The notes beneath the pieces were generated by a model. It searched no databases. It was not told the DNA's origin and saw only the letters and a list, made by a program, of their open reading frames with translations. From positions 1 through 51,126 of the forward strand of contig CAKZNV010000222.1 of NCBI GenBank assembly GCA_937132085.1: a stretch of 51,126 bases of DNA, read 5' to 3'. Below are positions 36,447 to 45,470 of this stretch, piece after piece. Positions within the stretch are counted from its first letter, which is position 1; each line of letters opens with the position of its first letter. This stretch comes from an uncultured Rubritalea sp. (GTDB lineage: Bacteria > Verrucomicrobiota > Verrucomicrobiia > Verrucomicrobiales > Akkermansiaceae). The position numbers and the translations under genes were made by a program.

Positions 36447-37664
36447 ATGAAATTTTCATCTTTCCTAATCTTGGCTTTTTGCTGGAGCATCAACCTCAAT
36501 GCTCAAGATATTGACTACAAAAAAGTTCATCAATTAGTCCAATCAACAAAGGATGAAACGACTTGGAAAGATCAGATAGATTGGCAAACTGACCTGTGGC
36601 AAGCCAGACAACTGGCTGGTAAGCTAGGTAAACCAATCTTCATTTGGGAAATGGATGGCCACCCGATGGGCTGCACCTGAAACAATGGCGTCTTGAACCG
36701 TGAGTTCATATTCTCAAACCCTAAAACAATCAAATGGCTACAGCAGGACTGCATCTCAGTAGTCGGTGATGACTGGTATCGCAGAAGGGCTAAGGACGAC
36801 GCTTCAGTGTGGTTCCGCAGTCTCGCCAAGAAAGCTGGCAGAGGAAAAAATGGAACTACTCAGCAAGGTTGCTACTTAGTCTCAGCCAATGGCGACCTGC
36901 TAGCCTTCATCAACACCAACAGTTTTGAACATTTCACTAGTCGAATGCAGAACGGAATGAAGAAATGGAATCAGTTACCTGCAGATCAGAAAAAAGCAGT
37001 GATCCCAGCTGCAAAGAACCACGACTATAAACTCAATGTCCCACCTATCGATCCGAGCAGAGACAAGGTATTCGAAGTCCAATCCAGAGCTCTCACTCAG
37101 AACGCCGGGAAACTCAGCCGATGGAATAGCCAAGGAAAAGTCGGCGGTCTCTCCACCCTAGGCCACCTCTGGATCAAGCAACAAGAGTGGGACAGCTTCA
37201 TAAAACAAATCAACGGACTAGAGCTCAACCAGAAGATCGTTTTCCCTAACAGAATCACTCATCGCATCGCACGCTTCCACCTAGTCGACAACACACGAGG
37301 TGAAGGTCCAGCATGGAGAATGAAGGACATTAAAACCGCTGTTCTATTCGTCACTAGAACCAGTAAAGGATACCAGATCCAAGGTGACTTCCATCTAGAG
37401 AACACCACCGATAAACGCAGCTACATGGCCAATCTAACAGGACTCCTAACACTCGCTAACAAGCAGCCAAAATCATGGACCATGACCGTCTATGGCAAGC
37501 ACCAAGGAGAAGGCAGATTCACTCGGAATGCCAGACCAGGCGCCCAGCCACTAGCCTTCACCTTTGAGTATCTAGCCAAGCCAGAAGACATCAGACCAGT
37601 AGACCTAGTCCCACCCCAGCACATGCGTTGGCAACGAGGCTACTGGGAAGCTGAAAAGCACTAA
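36447..37664 (+). CDS. Candidate selenoprotein, secreted, thioredoxin-like N-terminus (in-frame UGA as Sec78)
   Basis: The frame beginning at the ATG at 36447 stays open for 405 codons to 37664 except for one TGA at 36678-36680 (codon 78). The N-terminus has a signal peptide (MKFSSFLILAFCWSINLNAQ). Before the TGA the chain reads WQARQLAGKLGKPIFIWEMD and GHPMGCT, as in thioredoxin-like proteins that place Cys after a beta strand; after it comes NNGVLNREFIFSNPKTIKWL and DDWYRRR. A Cys two residues before the UGA would give a Cys-Thr-Sec redox pair. A stem (TGAAC/GTTCA) with loop CGTGA sits 14-28 nt after the UGA, matching a bacterial SECIS position. The C-terminal 250 residues are not recognised. 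A nonsense mutation is the alternative, but no other disruption is seen. The gene is divergent from the YdcF-like gene and converges on the nuclease-fold gene. Confidence 0.75.
36678..36710 (+). promoter_or_regulatory. UGA and possible bacterial SECIS hairpin
   Basis: TGA at 36678-36680 is followed by TGAAC (36694-36698), loop CGTGA and GTTCA (36704-36708), a 5-bp perfect stem. The loop is about 19 nt past the UGA and has G in its first two bases, as SelB-binding loops do. The lower stem is weak (AAT/ATT only). Confidence 0.5.
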
Positions 37665-37676
37665 AAACCCAACTGC

Positions 37677-39671
37677 TTAGTTACCTAATCTAACACGATA
37701 GAACACTCTAGCCAGCTTATCTAAATCAACAGTCGTATCCTCCACAGTCACATTCCATTTTCCAGTATCTATTTCCGAAAGGGTAATTAACGAGCTCTCT
37801 AGATTAGGGTCAGCTTGATAACTCCAGACTAATCCCCAGCCTGATAAATCGGTGGATCGTTCACAGACTAGACCTCCGTCTATAGCCATAGATGATAAGT
37901 TAAAACTTACACTCGGAGTAGTCTGAGGAGCTGCTGGCATCTTCAGAGAAGTCGATGGAACTGATGCAGCATTATTAGGGTCAGTTCCATGAGATTGCTC
38001 AGCAGCGTTAGTAGAGCCATCTAGGTCTGCATCATTATCCCCGGCCTGAGAATTAGTATCACCAAAATTAAGATTTTCATAAGCATCAGAAAGTCCATCT
38101 GCATCCGCATCCACTAGTTTCAACCTGAATATTGTAATCACTGCAGCGTGGTCACTCGGCCAAGTATTGTTCATTAGAGGTGTTGTAGAGGCACCCCAAG
38201 CTCCCACTGTATTTTCCACTGCTGTAGTATAAACGAGAGACTTCACTGGCGTCACTGAAGCTCCTTTATAATAGACAAAATCAATTCTATCCTGAGGCTC
38301 AGTGCTCTTAAATACTGGAGACCATGTATTCCCTGCGACAGTTACAGGATTAGTGTTCACCACTCTAAATGAATCAGTCATCCCTGCATTGACTACAGTA
38401 TTACTAGTAGGCCAAGCAACATTGCCAACGCCGCCATGCTCAGAAGAGGTAGCAGGAGTCCAGTCCAGATGAGAAGGAGCATTAAAGTCTCCTGTGAGGA
38501 AAACTGGGATATTATCCGCGTCGTTCAATATCGTATTCATCCCAGTCATAATTGCAGCGATTTGCTCATCTCGGTCTGAAGTTTTTTCGACTACCAAAAC
38601 GCTCGCTTCAGTAGCTCCAGTAATCTGAGCAGCATAAGGACCATAGTCAGTATAATCTAAGTGACAATTCATCAATATTGCCTCTTGTAGCGGACTACTC
38701 GTAATCTTCACTTTGAATCCACGGGCTAATCCTGCTGCTAATGTTTGATCAGAAATAGGATAACGACTGATTAGGCCAATAGATCCAGAAATGTTAGAGC
38801 GGTAAAACCAGCCTAGATCATCGGCTATTTTCTGAGGTTGGTAGACTCTAGATCCGCTGACATTATCCGTGCTCTCTTGCATACCTATAATATCAGCGCC
38901 AGAGAAAATGATGGATTCTAGTCCCTTACGGTGACCATTGTTTATCTGTCCCCATCCGTGCCAAGCATTATAGGACATTACCTTGACCTCCCTCACCACC
39001 TCAGTATTGGGAGCAAATACTTCTATCGACATCGAGGCGTCAGCAGTATCAGTTCCGTTACTAGCCCTGACTGTAAATAAATTCAACCCGGTAGATCCAG
39101 CTGGTGGCGTTCCACTTAGCTCACCAGATACAGCAACTGTTAACCACGCAGGCCCCATTACTTTAGAGAACGTGTAGCCTTTAAAATTCGTGTAGGCAGA
39201 GATCTTACCAGAATAAGCATTACCTATGACGGCATGACGTCGCTTGAAAGAGGCCAATATCCAAGCAGGTGGATCTGTTGCAGGTGCTGCAGCAATAGTG
39301 AAATGAGTAGGTCCTGCGATCGCAGTGTAGCCATCGTTTGCTAGAAACCATGCACTGTAATTACCTGCCGCTAAAGTAGGATTAGAGAACGTAACATTGC
39401 CAGCAGTGAGATTCCCTCCAGAACTTTGCGTCCCATTGGTATAAGCCCATAAAGTAGCAGCTAGGGAACCATCAGGGACGCCCCCCTGAGGATAGACACC
39501 TACCCAGTCAGCTGAATTCCCAGGTCCTCCAGAGAATGCAATAGAAACGTCCACTCCTTTTTCGTAATTAACCTTGTTGGGAGTTACTGATTGAGCACTT
39601 GCCCATTGGATTAAACTGAGCAACATTACTATTCCTATGTAGTAGATAAATTTCGAATTTTTCATAAACAT
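37677..39671 (-). CDS. Secreted multidomain endonuclease/exonuclease/phosphatase-fold protein
   Basis: This 664-residue exported protein has a signal peptide (1-27), a beta-rich domain (about 28-125), an Ig-like domain with GELSGTPPAGSTGLNLFTVRASNG (about 135-220), an EEP domain (about 228-505), a calcium-binding repeat DADADGLSDAYE and DNDADLDGSTNAAEQ (520-560), and a C-terminal beta domain. The EEP catalytic blocks are complete: MSYNAWHG, IIGMQES, NCHLDYT, LTGDFNAPSHLDW, DRIDFVYY and WPSDHAAV. It probably cleaves phosphodiesters or phosphate from extracellular nucleic acid, lipid or inositol compounds. It is divergent from the regulator at 39851. Confidence 0.88.
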   Translation of the reverse strand: MFMKNSKFIYYIGIVMLLSLIQWASAQSVTPNKVNYEKGVDVSIAFSGGPGNSADWVGVYPQGGVPDGSLAATLWAYTNGTQSSGGNLTAGNVTFSNPTLAAGNYSAWFLANDGYTAIAGPTHFTIAAAPATDPPAWILASFKRRHAVIGNAYSGKISAYTNFKGYTFSKVMGPAWLTVAVSGELSGTPPAGSTGLNLFTVRASNGTDTADASMSIEVFAPNTEVVREVKVMSYNAWHGWGQINNGHRKGLESIIFSGADIIGMQESTDNVSGSRVYQPQKIADDLGWFYRSNISGSIGLISRYPISDQTLAAGLARGFKVKITSSPLQEAILMNCHLDYTDYGPYAAQITGATEASVLVVEKTSDRDEQIAAIMTGMNTILNDADNIPVFLTGDFNAPSHLDWTPATSSEHGGVGNVAWPTSNTVVNAGMTDSFRVVNTNPVTVAGNTWSPVFKSTEPQDRIDFVYYKGASVTPVKSLVYTTAVENTVGAWGASTTPLMNNTWPSDHAAVITIFRLKLVDADADGLSDAYENLNFGDTNSQAGDNDADLDGSTNAAEQSHGTDPNNAASVPSTSLKMPAAPQTTPSVSFNLSSMAIDGGLVCERSTDLSGWGLVWSYQADPNLESSLITLSEIDTGKWNVTVEDTTVDLDKLARVFYRVRLGN

Positions 39672-39850
39672 TTTTTTTGTTTCTATTGATGAATATATTG
39701 CATAAAAAACATAATAGCATTAACCAAAATAGACCATCAACAGCTATTTAAGACAATGAATCTCAAGTTTTTTTGATTATCTCATTTACTCAACGAGCTG
39801 AATTCATTATCTATTTTAGCTGCATAACCAGCATTAAAGTCATTTCCCAT

Positions 39851-41053
39851 ATGAATAAGCGCCCTACTATCGGAATCAGAATGCCTCCTTGGACTAACTC
39901 CACATGGCTCATTCTTGGTGGAATAATGGACTATCTTAAGGACAATGAAATATGGAAAATAGTGACTGAAGACAATTCCTATGGAGAAATGGAAACGATT
40001 CACATAGGCGTAGGCTGGAAAGGTGACGGTGTTATTCTATACCGTGCTACCGATGAGGAGTTAGAGTATTTCAAAGAAAATAATATAGCAGTCTGTCTAC
40101 TCAGTTCTGAGGGACCAGATGGCAGTTTCCCAAGAGTGATCCCTGACAATGTATCCATCGGAGAACTTGCTGCCAGACATCTATTAGAAACAGGTGCTCA
40201 GAGCTTCGGTTTCCTAGCTAGAGGCGAGACACTTTACAAAGAAAAGATTCATTCACCTGGAATACGTATCTACCCGAGACAGAGGCTAAAAGGCTACGTC
40301 AAACAACTTAAAAAAAGGGGGTTCGAGCCAGACGTTTTTTACTTAAAGGGCTACCCTCTGTGGAAAAAAGACACCTGGAAAAAAATAGAAAAAGATGTCT
40401 CAAGCTATCTCAAAAGCCTACCTAAACAAACAGCCCTCTTCTGTGCTGATGACGCTCTAGCATCAGTAGCTCTCAGAGTGGCTGAGAAACAAAACATCAA
40501 AGTCCCTGAAGAGCTCATGGTGCTAGGTTTTGGAAATACGATTAACTATTGTCACTCTACCCTCCCAGCCATGAGTTCCATTGTTTATCCAGGCCGCACT
40601 ATTGGTTTAGAGGCTTCAAGAATCATCGCCAAACAACTATCCCAAGATTATGAAACACCAAAAACGTTACACATTGGGATTGAGGATATTAAAGAACGAG
40701 AATCAACCTCATTTATTGCGATAGAGGATCCAGAGATCGCAGCGCTCGTAAAGTGGATCAGACTCAAAGCACCAACCGAAGCAATCCAAGTCTCCGACCT
40801 GCAGGAACACACCAGCTACTCACTCAGTTCCATTAAACTCAAATTCAAGGAATGTCTAGGTCACAGTCCTAAGGATGAAATCAAGCAGGTCAGGGTTACC
40901 CGATTAAAGAGCCATTTAAAAGACATCGGCAAAAACCTCACGGACATCTCCCAAGAAATGGACTTTAGATCAACCGAAGAAATGAGCCGATTTTTCCTCC
41001 GAGAGACTGGACTACGTCCTAGTATCTTCCGCCAACAATTAAAGCCACGATAG
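39851..41053 (+). CDS. XylR-type LacI/AraC hybrid transcriptional regulator
   Basis: This 400-residue protein starts at the ATG at 39851 (the frame extends upstream to a TTG, but MNKRPTIGIRMPPWTNSTW is a good start). The first 280 or so residues are a LacI-like ligand domain (ARHLLETGAQSFGFLARG, ALFCADDALASVALRVAE), and the last 110 an AraC DNA-binding domain (IQVSDLQEHTSYSLSSIKLKFKECLG). It is divergent from the EEP gene and 21 bp upstream of an EamA gene, so either may be a target. A repeated word TCTATTTTAGC lies near it and upstream of the PEP-CTERM gene. Confidence 0.92.
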   Translation: MNKRPTIGIRMPPWTNSTWLILGGIMDYLKDNEIWKIVTEDNSYGEMETIHIGVGWKGDGVILYRATDEELEYFKENNIAVCLLSSEGPDGSFPRVIPDNVSIGELAARHLLETGAQSFGFLARGETLYKEKIHSPGIRIYPRQRLKGYVKQLKKRGFEPDVFYLKGYPLWKKDTWKKIEKDVSSYLKSLPKQTALFCADDALASVALRVAEKQNIKVPEELMVLGFGNTINYCHSTLPAMSSIVYPGRTIGLEASRIIAKQLSQDYETPKTLHIGIEDIKERESTSFIAIEDPEIAALVKWIRLKAPTEAIQVSDLQEHTSYSLSSIKLKFKECLGHSPKDEIKQVRVTRLKSHLKDIGKNLTDISQEMDFRSTEEMSRFFLRETGLRPSIFRQQLKPR

Positions 41054-41074
41054 CCAACCCACCATTTTCTTATT

Positions 41075-41491
41075 ATGAGTCCAAATCTAATCATTATTCT
41101 TTGCATCATCCTCTGGGGGGTATGGGGATTCACGAACAAATTTTGCAATATGCAGAATTCTCCCGTATTTGTCACATTGGCTACTAATCTACTCTACGCA
41201 GCTTGCTCTCTACCTTTACTTTTCAAAGTGAAATATCAAGAGATCAACTGGAGCATGTCAGCGATGGGGTGGTTAATAGCTACAGCTGGACTCGGAGTAG
41301 CTGCAAAGCTTATGTTCAACTCTGCTCTCGCAAAAGCTCCTGCATCTGTCGTTGTTTCCGCTACATCCGTATTCCCAATAGTTACCGTCATCTTAGCCGC
41401 AATCTTCTTAAAGGAAAAGATTAACATCCAACAGAGCGTTGGCTTGTGCCTGTGCGTGTCTGGCGTTTATTTGATGACTTTAAATAGCTGA
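41075..41491 (+). CDS. Half-size EamA-family transporter
   Basis: This 138-residue protein has about five transmembrane helices and one EamA repeat (ILCIILWGVWGFTNKF at the start and PIVTVILAAIFLKEKINIQQSVGLCLCVSGVYLM at the end). Typical DMT transporters have two such repeats in tandem, so this would act as a dimer, as in small multidrug resistance proteins. It follows the XylR-type regulator by 21 bp. The substrate is unknown. Confidence 0.85.
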   Translation: MSPNLIIILCIILWGVWGFTNKFCNMQNSPVFVTLATNLLYAACSLPLLFKVKYQEINWSMSAMGWLIATAGLGVAAKLMFNSALAKAPASVVVSATSVFPIVTVILAAIFLKEKINIQQSVGLCLCVSGVYLMTLNS

Positions 41492-41534
41492 TAATTCCCG
41501 GCAGAAAGCCCTGTCGAAACAAAGCCTCACCTCG

Positions 41535-41567
41535 TCTATTTTAGCCCCCGAAAGTCCATTTTAGACA
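41535..41567 (+). promoter_or_regulatory. Possible regulator-binding repeat upstream of PEP-CTERM gene
   Basis: TCTATTTTAGC at 41535 and CCATTTTAGACAT shortly after form a direct repeat. TCTATTTTAGC also occurs at 39810-39820 and its near complement CAAAATAGAC at 39725-39734, both next to the XylR-type gene. Inference only. Confidence 0.3.
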
Positions 41568-41633
41568 TATTCATCACTGCTTCTCATGGTATGTTCGTTA
41601 GGAATTAATCTTATAAATCCAACAAACAAACAC

Positions 41634-42278
41634 ATGAAAAACAATAATTTTATCCGCACTAGTGCGATCGCAGGAAGTGTCAGCCTAGCAACTATTCTAG
41701 GCTCTAATGCTGCAACAATTCTAACTGGTGAATCTGGCACCAATAATGCCGATGTAACTCTCAATCATGGCTCCAATGCAGCAGGAACTGCAAATATCGC
41801 TCTAGCGTGGACTGTCGGCGAAAATGAGTTTCAGATTTACACTGGCTGGCCTACAGGCGGTGATGTTTACCAGATGGATGATGCCATCGCAGGTAACAAC
41901 TTCACTGTGCTTTTCACCCCTGATTCTGGCTACAATGTAATTTTAACTAGTGCCGACATCAATGCTTGGGCTACCGGAGGATCCTTCGTTCTTGATTGGG
42001 CTGTCACTGGAGCTACTTCTGGTTTATTAGCCTCTGCTGATAACGTTACTGTAGCCGATGGTGCTGTGGATGCTCTCAATTTTGGAGCTACTGGCACAAG
42101 TTCAGAGGCACTCACTTTGACTCTTACCATGGATGCCACATCCACAGGAACTGCTTCATACCTAGCGATGGACAACCTTTCATTCGACCAAGTTGCAGCT
42201 ACAGTTCCAGAACCATCATCTAGCTTACTAGCTGCTGTTGGCCTTGGTGCAATGGCTATGCGCCGTCGTCGCAAGTAA
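41634..42278 (+). CDS. PEP-CTERM surface-sorting protein
   Basis: This exported protein of 214 residues (from the ATG at 41634; an upstream ATG at 41586 would spoil the signal peptide) has a signal peptide ending near SNAATI, an acidic, Gly/Ala/Thr-rich beta body and a C-terminal sorting signal: VPEPSSSLLAAVGLGAMAM then RRRRK. Such proteins are cut and anchored by an exosortase in Gram-negative bacteria with exopolysaccharide. The body is of unknown function. It is followed by a terminator and the TPR sulfotransferase. Confidence 0.9.
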   Translation: MKNNNFIRTSAIAGSVSLATILGSNAATILTGESGTNNADVTLNHGSNAAGTANIALAWTVGENEFQIYTGWPTGGDVYQMDDAIAGNNFTVLFTPDSGYNVILTSADINAWATGGSFVLDWAVTGATSGLLASADNVTVADGAVDALNFGATGTSSEALTLTLTMDATSTGTASYLAMDNLSFDQVAATVPEPSSSLLAAVGLGAMAMRRRRK

Positions 42279-42319
42279 TTTAATAAAGTAACAATTTCAT
42301 TTTTAGTTTTATTTAGTTT

Positions 42320-42356
42320 AGCCTATTCTACCCTCTTGGTAGAGTGGGCTTTTATT
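42320..42356 (+). terminator. Rho-independent terminator after PEP-CTERM gene
   Basis: AGCCTATTCTACC pairs with GGTAGAGTGGGCT (with G-U and one mismatch) across a short loop, followed by TTTATT. It ends right at the next gene's ATG. Confidence 0.75.
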
Positions 42357-43829
42357 ATGGAGAAAATACAATTAGCATTAATGGACGGTAATATTCCATT
42401 GGCAATGCAACTTTGGAGCCAAGTCAAAGGGAGTAATACTGCTGAAGTCTATGAGTTCGGCCGCACCTTATTTAGTCTGTATTTCTATGCTGAAGCAGAA
42501 CTAGTATTATCTAAACTACTTACAGAGGGAACGGAAAACTATCTACTAAGTTCAGCTAAGCTCTGGTTCGGCTTAGGAAGGTTTGAGATTTCAGCTAGAT
42601 ATAGCGCCAGAGCATTAGAACTACATAATAGCGTCGAAAATGTAGCTATGCATGCATCGAATCTAGTCCGATCAGGAAAGCTAGATCAAGCTGAACAGAT
42701 ACTACTAGTTGCTCTCAAGAGAGAACCAGCACACGGAAGAACCGTTCGGCTATTAGCACACGTGGAGCGCACTACTGGTCGCCAAGAACAAGCTAAAGAT
42801 CGTATAAAAAACTGCCTACTAAACTATCCATCATCTGAGAACTGGAGATTAGAATATGAATTAGGCTATATACTAGATAGATTAGGAGATTACATTGGTG
42901 CGTTTCAAGTGATGGAGAGAGCAAAGGCTGCATTGAAAAACAAAGCGAACAAACTCATCCCAGAATGGAAGGCTAAGACATCTAGGCAATGGCAAGTGAG
43001 TCAGCTGTTAGATACAAATCGTCTAGAACAATGGGCTAATTTTAAGGGAGGTGAAGACACTGTGATCATGGCTGGATTCCCTAGATCAGGGACCACTCTG
43101 TTAGAGAACATTCTATCGACTCACGACAGGTGTCTGGGCACGGACGAAACTGGAGTGCTTAATCAACAATTCATAGATCCAATTATTCTTGCCGCTTCCA
43201 CTCCTGAGGAAGCTATCGAAGAACTTGATGATTTTCATGAAGATGAACTAGCTGCTGGGCGAGCTGAGTATTACCGATGCACAGAGGCGGTAATCGATGA
43301 GCAGAGAAATCGCCGTATCTTGTTAGAAAAAGAGCCTCTCATGACCGCGGATTTAGCATTACCTCTAAGATTATTCCCTCAATGCAAAATCCTAATGCCA
43401 CTTCGTGACCCCAGAGATGTCGTGATTAGCTTCTATTTCACCATAGTCCCCCTCGCTACTAATAGTGTGGGATCGATCTCTCTAGAGCTGGCTTGCAAAT
43501 ACTATTCCGAGATTATGAGACACTGGCTTCTACTCAGAGATCGACTACCTCAGAAAAGATGGATGGAGAGTCGTTACGAGGATCTTCTCTCAGACACTGA
43601 GGGCCAGACTAGAAAGCTCTCTGCGTTCCTCGGGGTCGAGTGGAGTCCAGAAATGCTAGAGCATCATAAGCATGCAAGCTCCAAGGCCGTAACAACTCCG
43701 ACTTACAGTGATGTATCTAAAGCTCTCTACACGAGATCAAGAGAACGCTGGAGAAACTACAAAAAAGAACTCAACCCACATCTCCATTATCTAGAGCCAT
43801 ATATTGAAGCCTTCGGTTACGAACTTTAG
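42357..43829 (+). CDS. TPR-repeat sulfotransferase
   Basis: This 490-residue protein has an N-terminal half made of TPR-like helices (about 1-200) and a C-terminal PAPS-dependent sulfotransferase domain (about 235-485). The 5'-phosphosulfate loop MAGFPRSGTTLLENI begins near residue 238 and the 3'-phosphate site is LMPLRDPRDVVISFYF. Such TPR fusions are common in bacteria and may sulfate sugars, lipids or proteins. An upstream TTG at 42336 lies inside the terminator stem, so the ATG at 42357 was chosen. A sulfotransferase among many sulfatases is worth noting. Confidence 0.9.
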   Translation: MEKIQLALMDGNIPLAMQLWSQVKGSNTAEVYEFGRTLFSLYFYAEAELVLSKLLTEGTENYLLSSAKLWFGLGRFEISARYSARALELHNSVENVAMHASNLVRSGKLDQAEQILLVALKREPAHGRTVRLLAHVERTTGRQEQAKDRIKNCLLNYPSSENWRLEYELGYILDRLGDYIGAFQVMERAKAALKNKANKLIPEWKAKTSRQWQVSQLLDTNRLEQWANFKGGEDTVIMAGFPRSGTTLLENILSTHDRCLGTDETGVLNQQFIDPIILAASTPEEAIEELDDFHEDELAAGRAEYYRCTEAVIDEQRNRRILLEKEPLMTADLALPLRLFPQCKILMPLRDPRDVVISFYFTIVPLATNSVGSISLELACKYYSEIMRHWLLLRDRLPQKRWMESRYEDLLSDTEGQTRKLSAFLGVEWSPEMLEHHKHASSKAVTTPTYSDVSKALYTRSRERWRNYKKELNPHLHYLEPYIEAFGYEL

Positions 43830-43926
43830 CGTTTTCTGCGTCACGAATAACTACCTCGCTACCAAAACTATTCCATAATCTCTAGCTACTTGACTATAAA
43901 ACCACTAACTAATCTCAGATCTAATT

Positions 43927-45390
43927 TTATTTAGTCGTGAAGCTCCCAGATTTAAACCCCCAGCTTTTACCTTGGTCATTCTTGATAAGAATACGGTAGT
44001 GATACTGAGTTCTAGGTTTCAGATCTTTAAGGGTAATGGTGTTCAGCCCATTTTTCACTGATTCCGATGGAGTGCTCAGCTGCCAAACCCTTTCTGCGTC
44101 TAGGAGTGTGCTGCTTTTAGATCATTAATCGAGGTTCCTAGCCATCCTCTACGCTTGATGGAGCGTTCACGATCGCCTGTCCGCTCCACCGCTGGGGGCC
44201 CTGGGACTTCGCAGAATGAACCAGCTGTTAGAGAATATTGGCCATGGCCTTTATTCACCTTTTGCCCCACAGCATAGAGTATCCAACGCTTCTCACCACT
44301 ATGATAGAGATAGCTATAATAGCGGCTTCGATTATAGGTAGCTGTTCTACTCGGAGAGCTTGGATGATAGAATCAGGCTGATGCGCTAATGGGCTCCAGT
44401 TACGAATCTTCACTCCAGATCCCTCGTGTCCGAATCCACTAAACTCGGCCAAAGAATTCCCTGTAGCAATTAGATGCGGCATATCACTGAGTGCAGGAGC
44501 TTTCTCAGAGTGAGCAGAGGCAGCCCACATCGAAAAGTTAATGCCACCTGATGCTTTTCTCTCTCCGTTGAATAAGCCAGCAAAGTATCCAAACCGTGTG
44601 GTCATAGGAGAATAACTACTAAAATCACAGGTGCTTTTTGACTCAAATATCCATATCATAGGCTCTGCCACTTGGCTTGATGAATAACTAGCATGAATGG
44701 CGCTCGGACGCCATCTAGCTCTGAGTATAGCTCCATCTGTTAGAGCACTACCCGTCACCACTATCTCGCCGATCTGAGGTTTGCTAGAGCTCTTTACCAG
44801 AGTAAGCTCTATCTGTGACTTACCTCTTGATGAGTCTCCGAGTTGAGTCGTCTTCACCACCGTCTCAGAATCTTCATCCACCGTGAACTCTTGAACTTGC
44901 TCGCCAACCTGTAGCTTCCACGATGAGCCTGCTGCATTTTCAAAAGGAATAGAAACAATACACTCCCCCGCGTTGTTCAGCCAGGCATACCACCTCGCCG
45001 AGCTCTTACCTTTATACTCTAGAACTTGAATTCAGAACTAATGAGCGATTTCTCATGCGGCCTAGATACATGCTTCCCCAGAGCCCTCACAGCCCCCTTA
45101 TCAAAAAAAACATTCGATGCAGTCAGTAGCAAACTAGAGTCCTTCGCCTTTTGCGCTAAATAACGGACCTCCCCAGCTCTAAAAGCGACCACTTCCCCCT
45201 CCTGATCATTGAGCGCACTCAAATCCACAGCCTTCCATTCCACCTTAGTTACCGTTGGACTAGTTACTTCAGTAGCAGCATTTTCTGTTACTTGCTTTGC
45301 CTCTTTACAACTCGTGGTGACGACAAGAGCCCCTATCAACAATAGGTTTTGCGGCTTCAGAAAAAATGCAGACTCAGTAGTAAACTTCAT
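43927..45390 (-). pseudogene. DUF3472-type lipoprotein pseudogene with three frameshifts
   Basis: The remains of one gene run from an ATG at 45390 to a TAA at 43927. The first part has a signal peptide and lipobox (VTTSC) and a linker, then stops at 45019. One base earlier in frame, the chain continues as YKGKSSARWYAWLNNAG and then MDEDSETVV, GYFAGLFNGE and SGFGHEGSGVKIRNW, which match DUF3472. A second shift near 44345-44380 is needed to go on with SRYYSYLYHSGEKRWILYAVGQK, EVPGPPAVERTGDRER, and KRRGWLGT. A third shift near 44110 joins a C-terminal fibronectin III-like part (GLNTITLKDLKPRTQYHYRILI). Intact DUF3472 proteins have this order. The gene is therefore dead unless sequence errors are involved. 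Confidence 0.88.
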
Positions 45391-45445
45391 AGCTGTAAAG
45401 CATCGTGCCTAAAATCTTAACATCAATAAAAAATTTACCGATTTA

Positions 45446-45470
45446 GAAATGATAGACAATTAATCATTTC
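45446..45470 (-). terminator. Possible hairpin at the end of the efflux operon
   Basis: GAAATGAT and ATCATTTC form an 8-bp stem over the stop codon of the permease gene. T-rich sequence follows on the minus strand (TTTTTTATTG). Weak evidence. Confidence 0.35.

Noticed and set aside
36447-36680. A separate 77-residue protein ending at the UGA
   Set aside because: The same frame continues for 327 codons with matching thioredoxin-like sequence, so the UGA is more likely read through or a point mutation than a true gene end.
41075-41491. Truncated two-repeat DMT transporter
   Set aside because: The chain starts and ends at normal EamA borders and single-repeat members are known, so truncation is not needed.
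44255-44881. A stand-alone 208-residue gene
   Set aside because: It starts at a GTG inside a longer frame that joins the lipoprotein part upstream, and DUF3472 sequence continues in another frame downstream; it is a pseudogene fragment.
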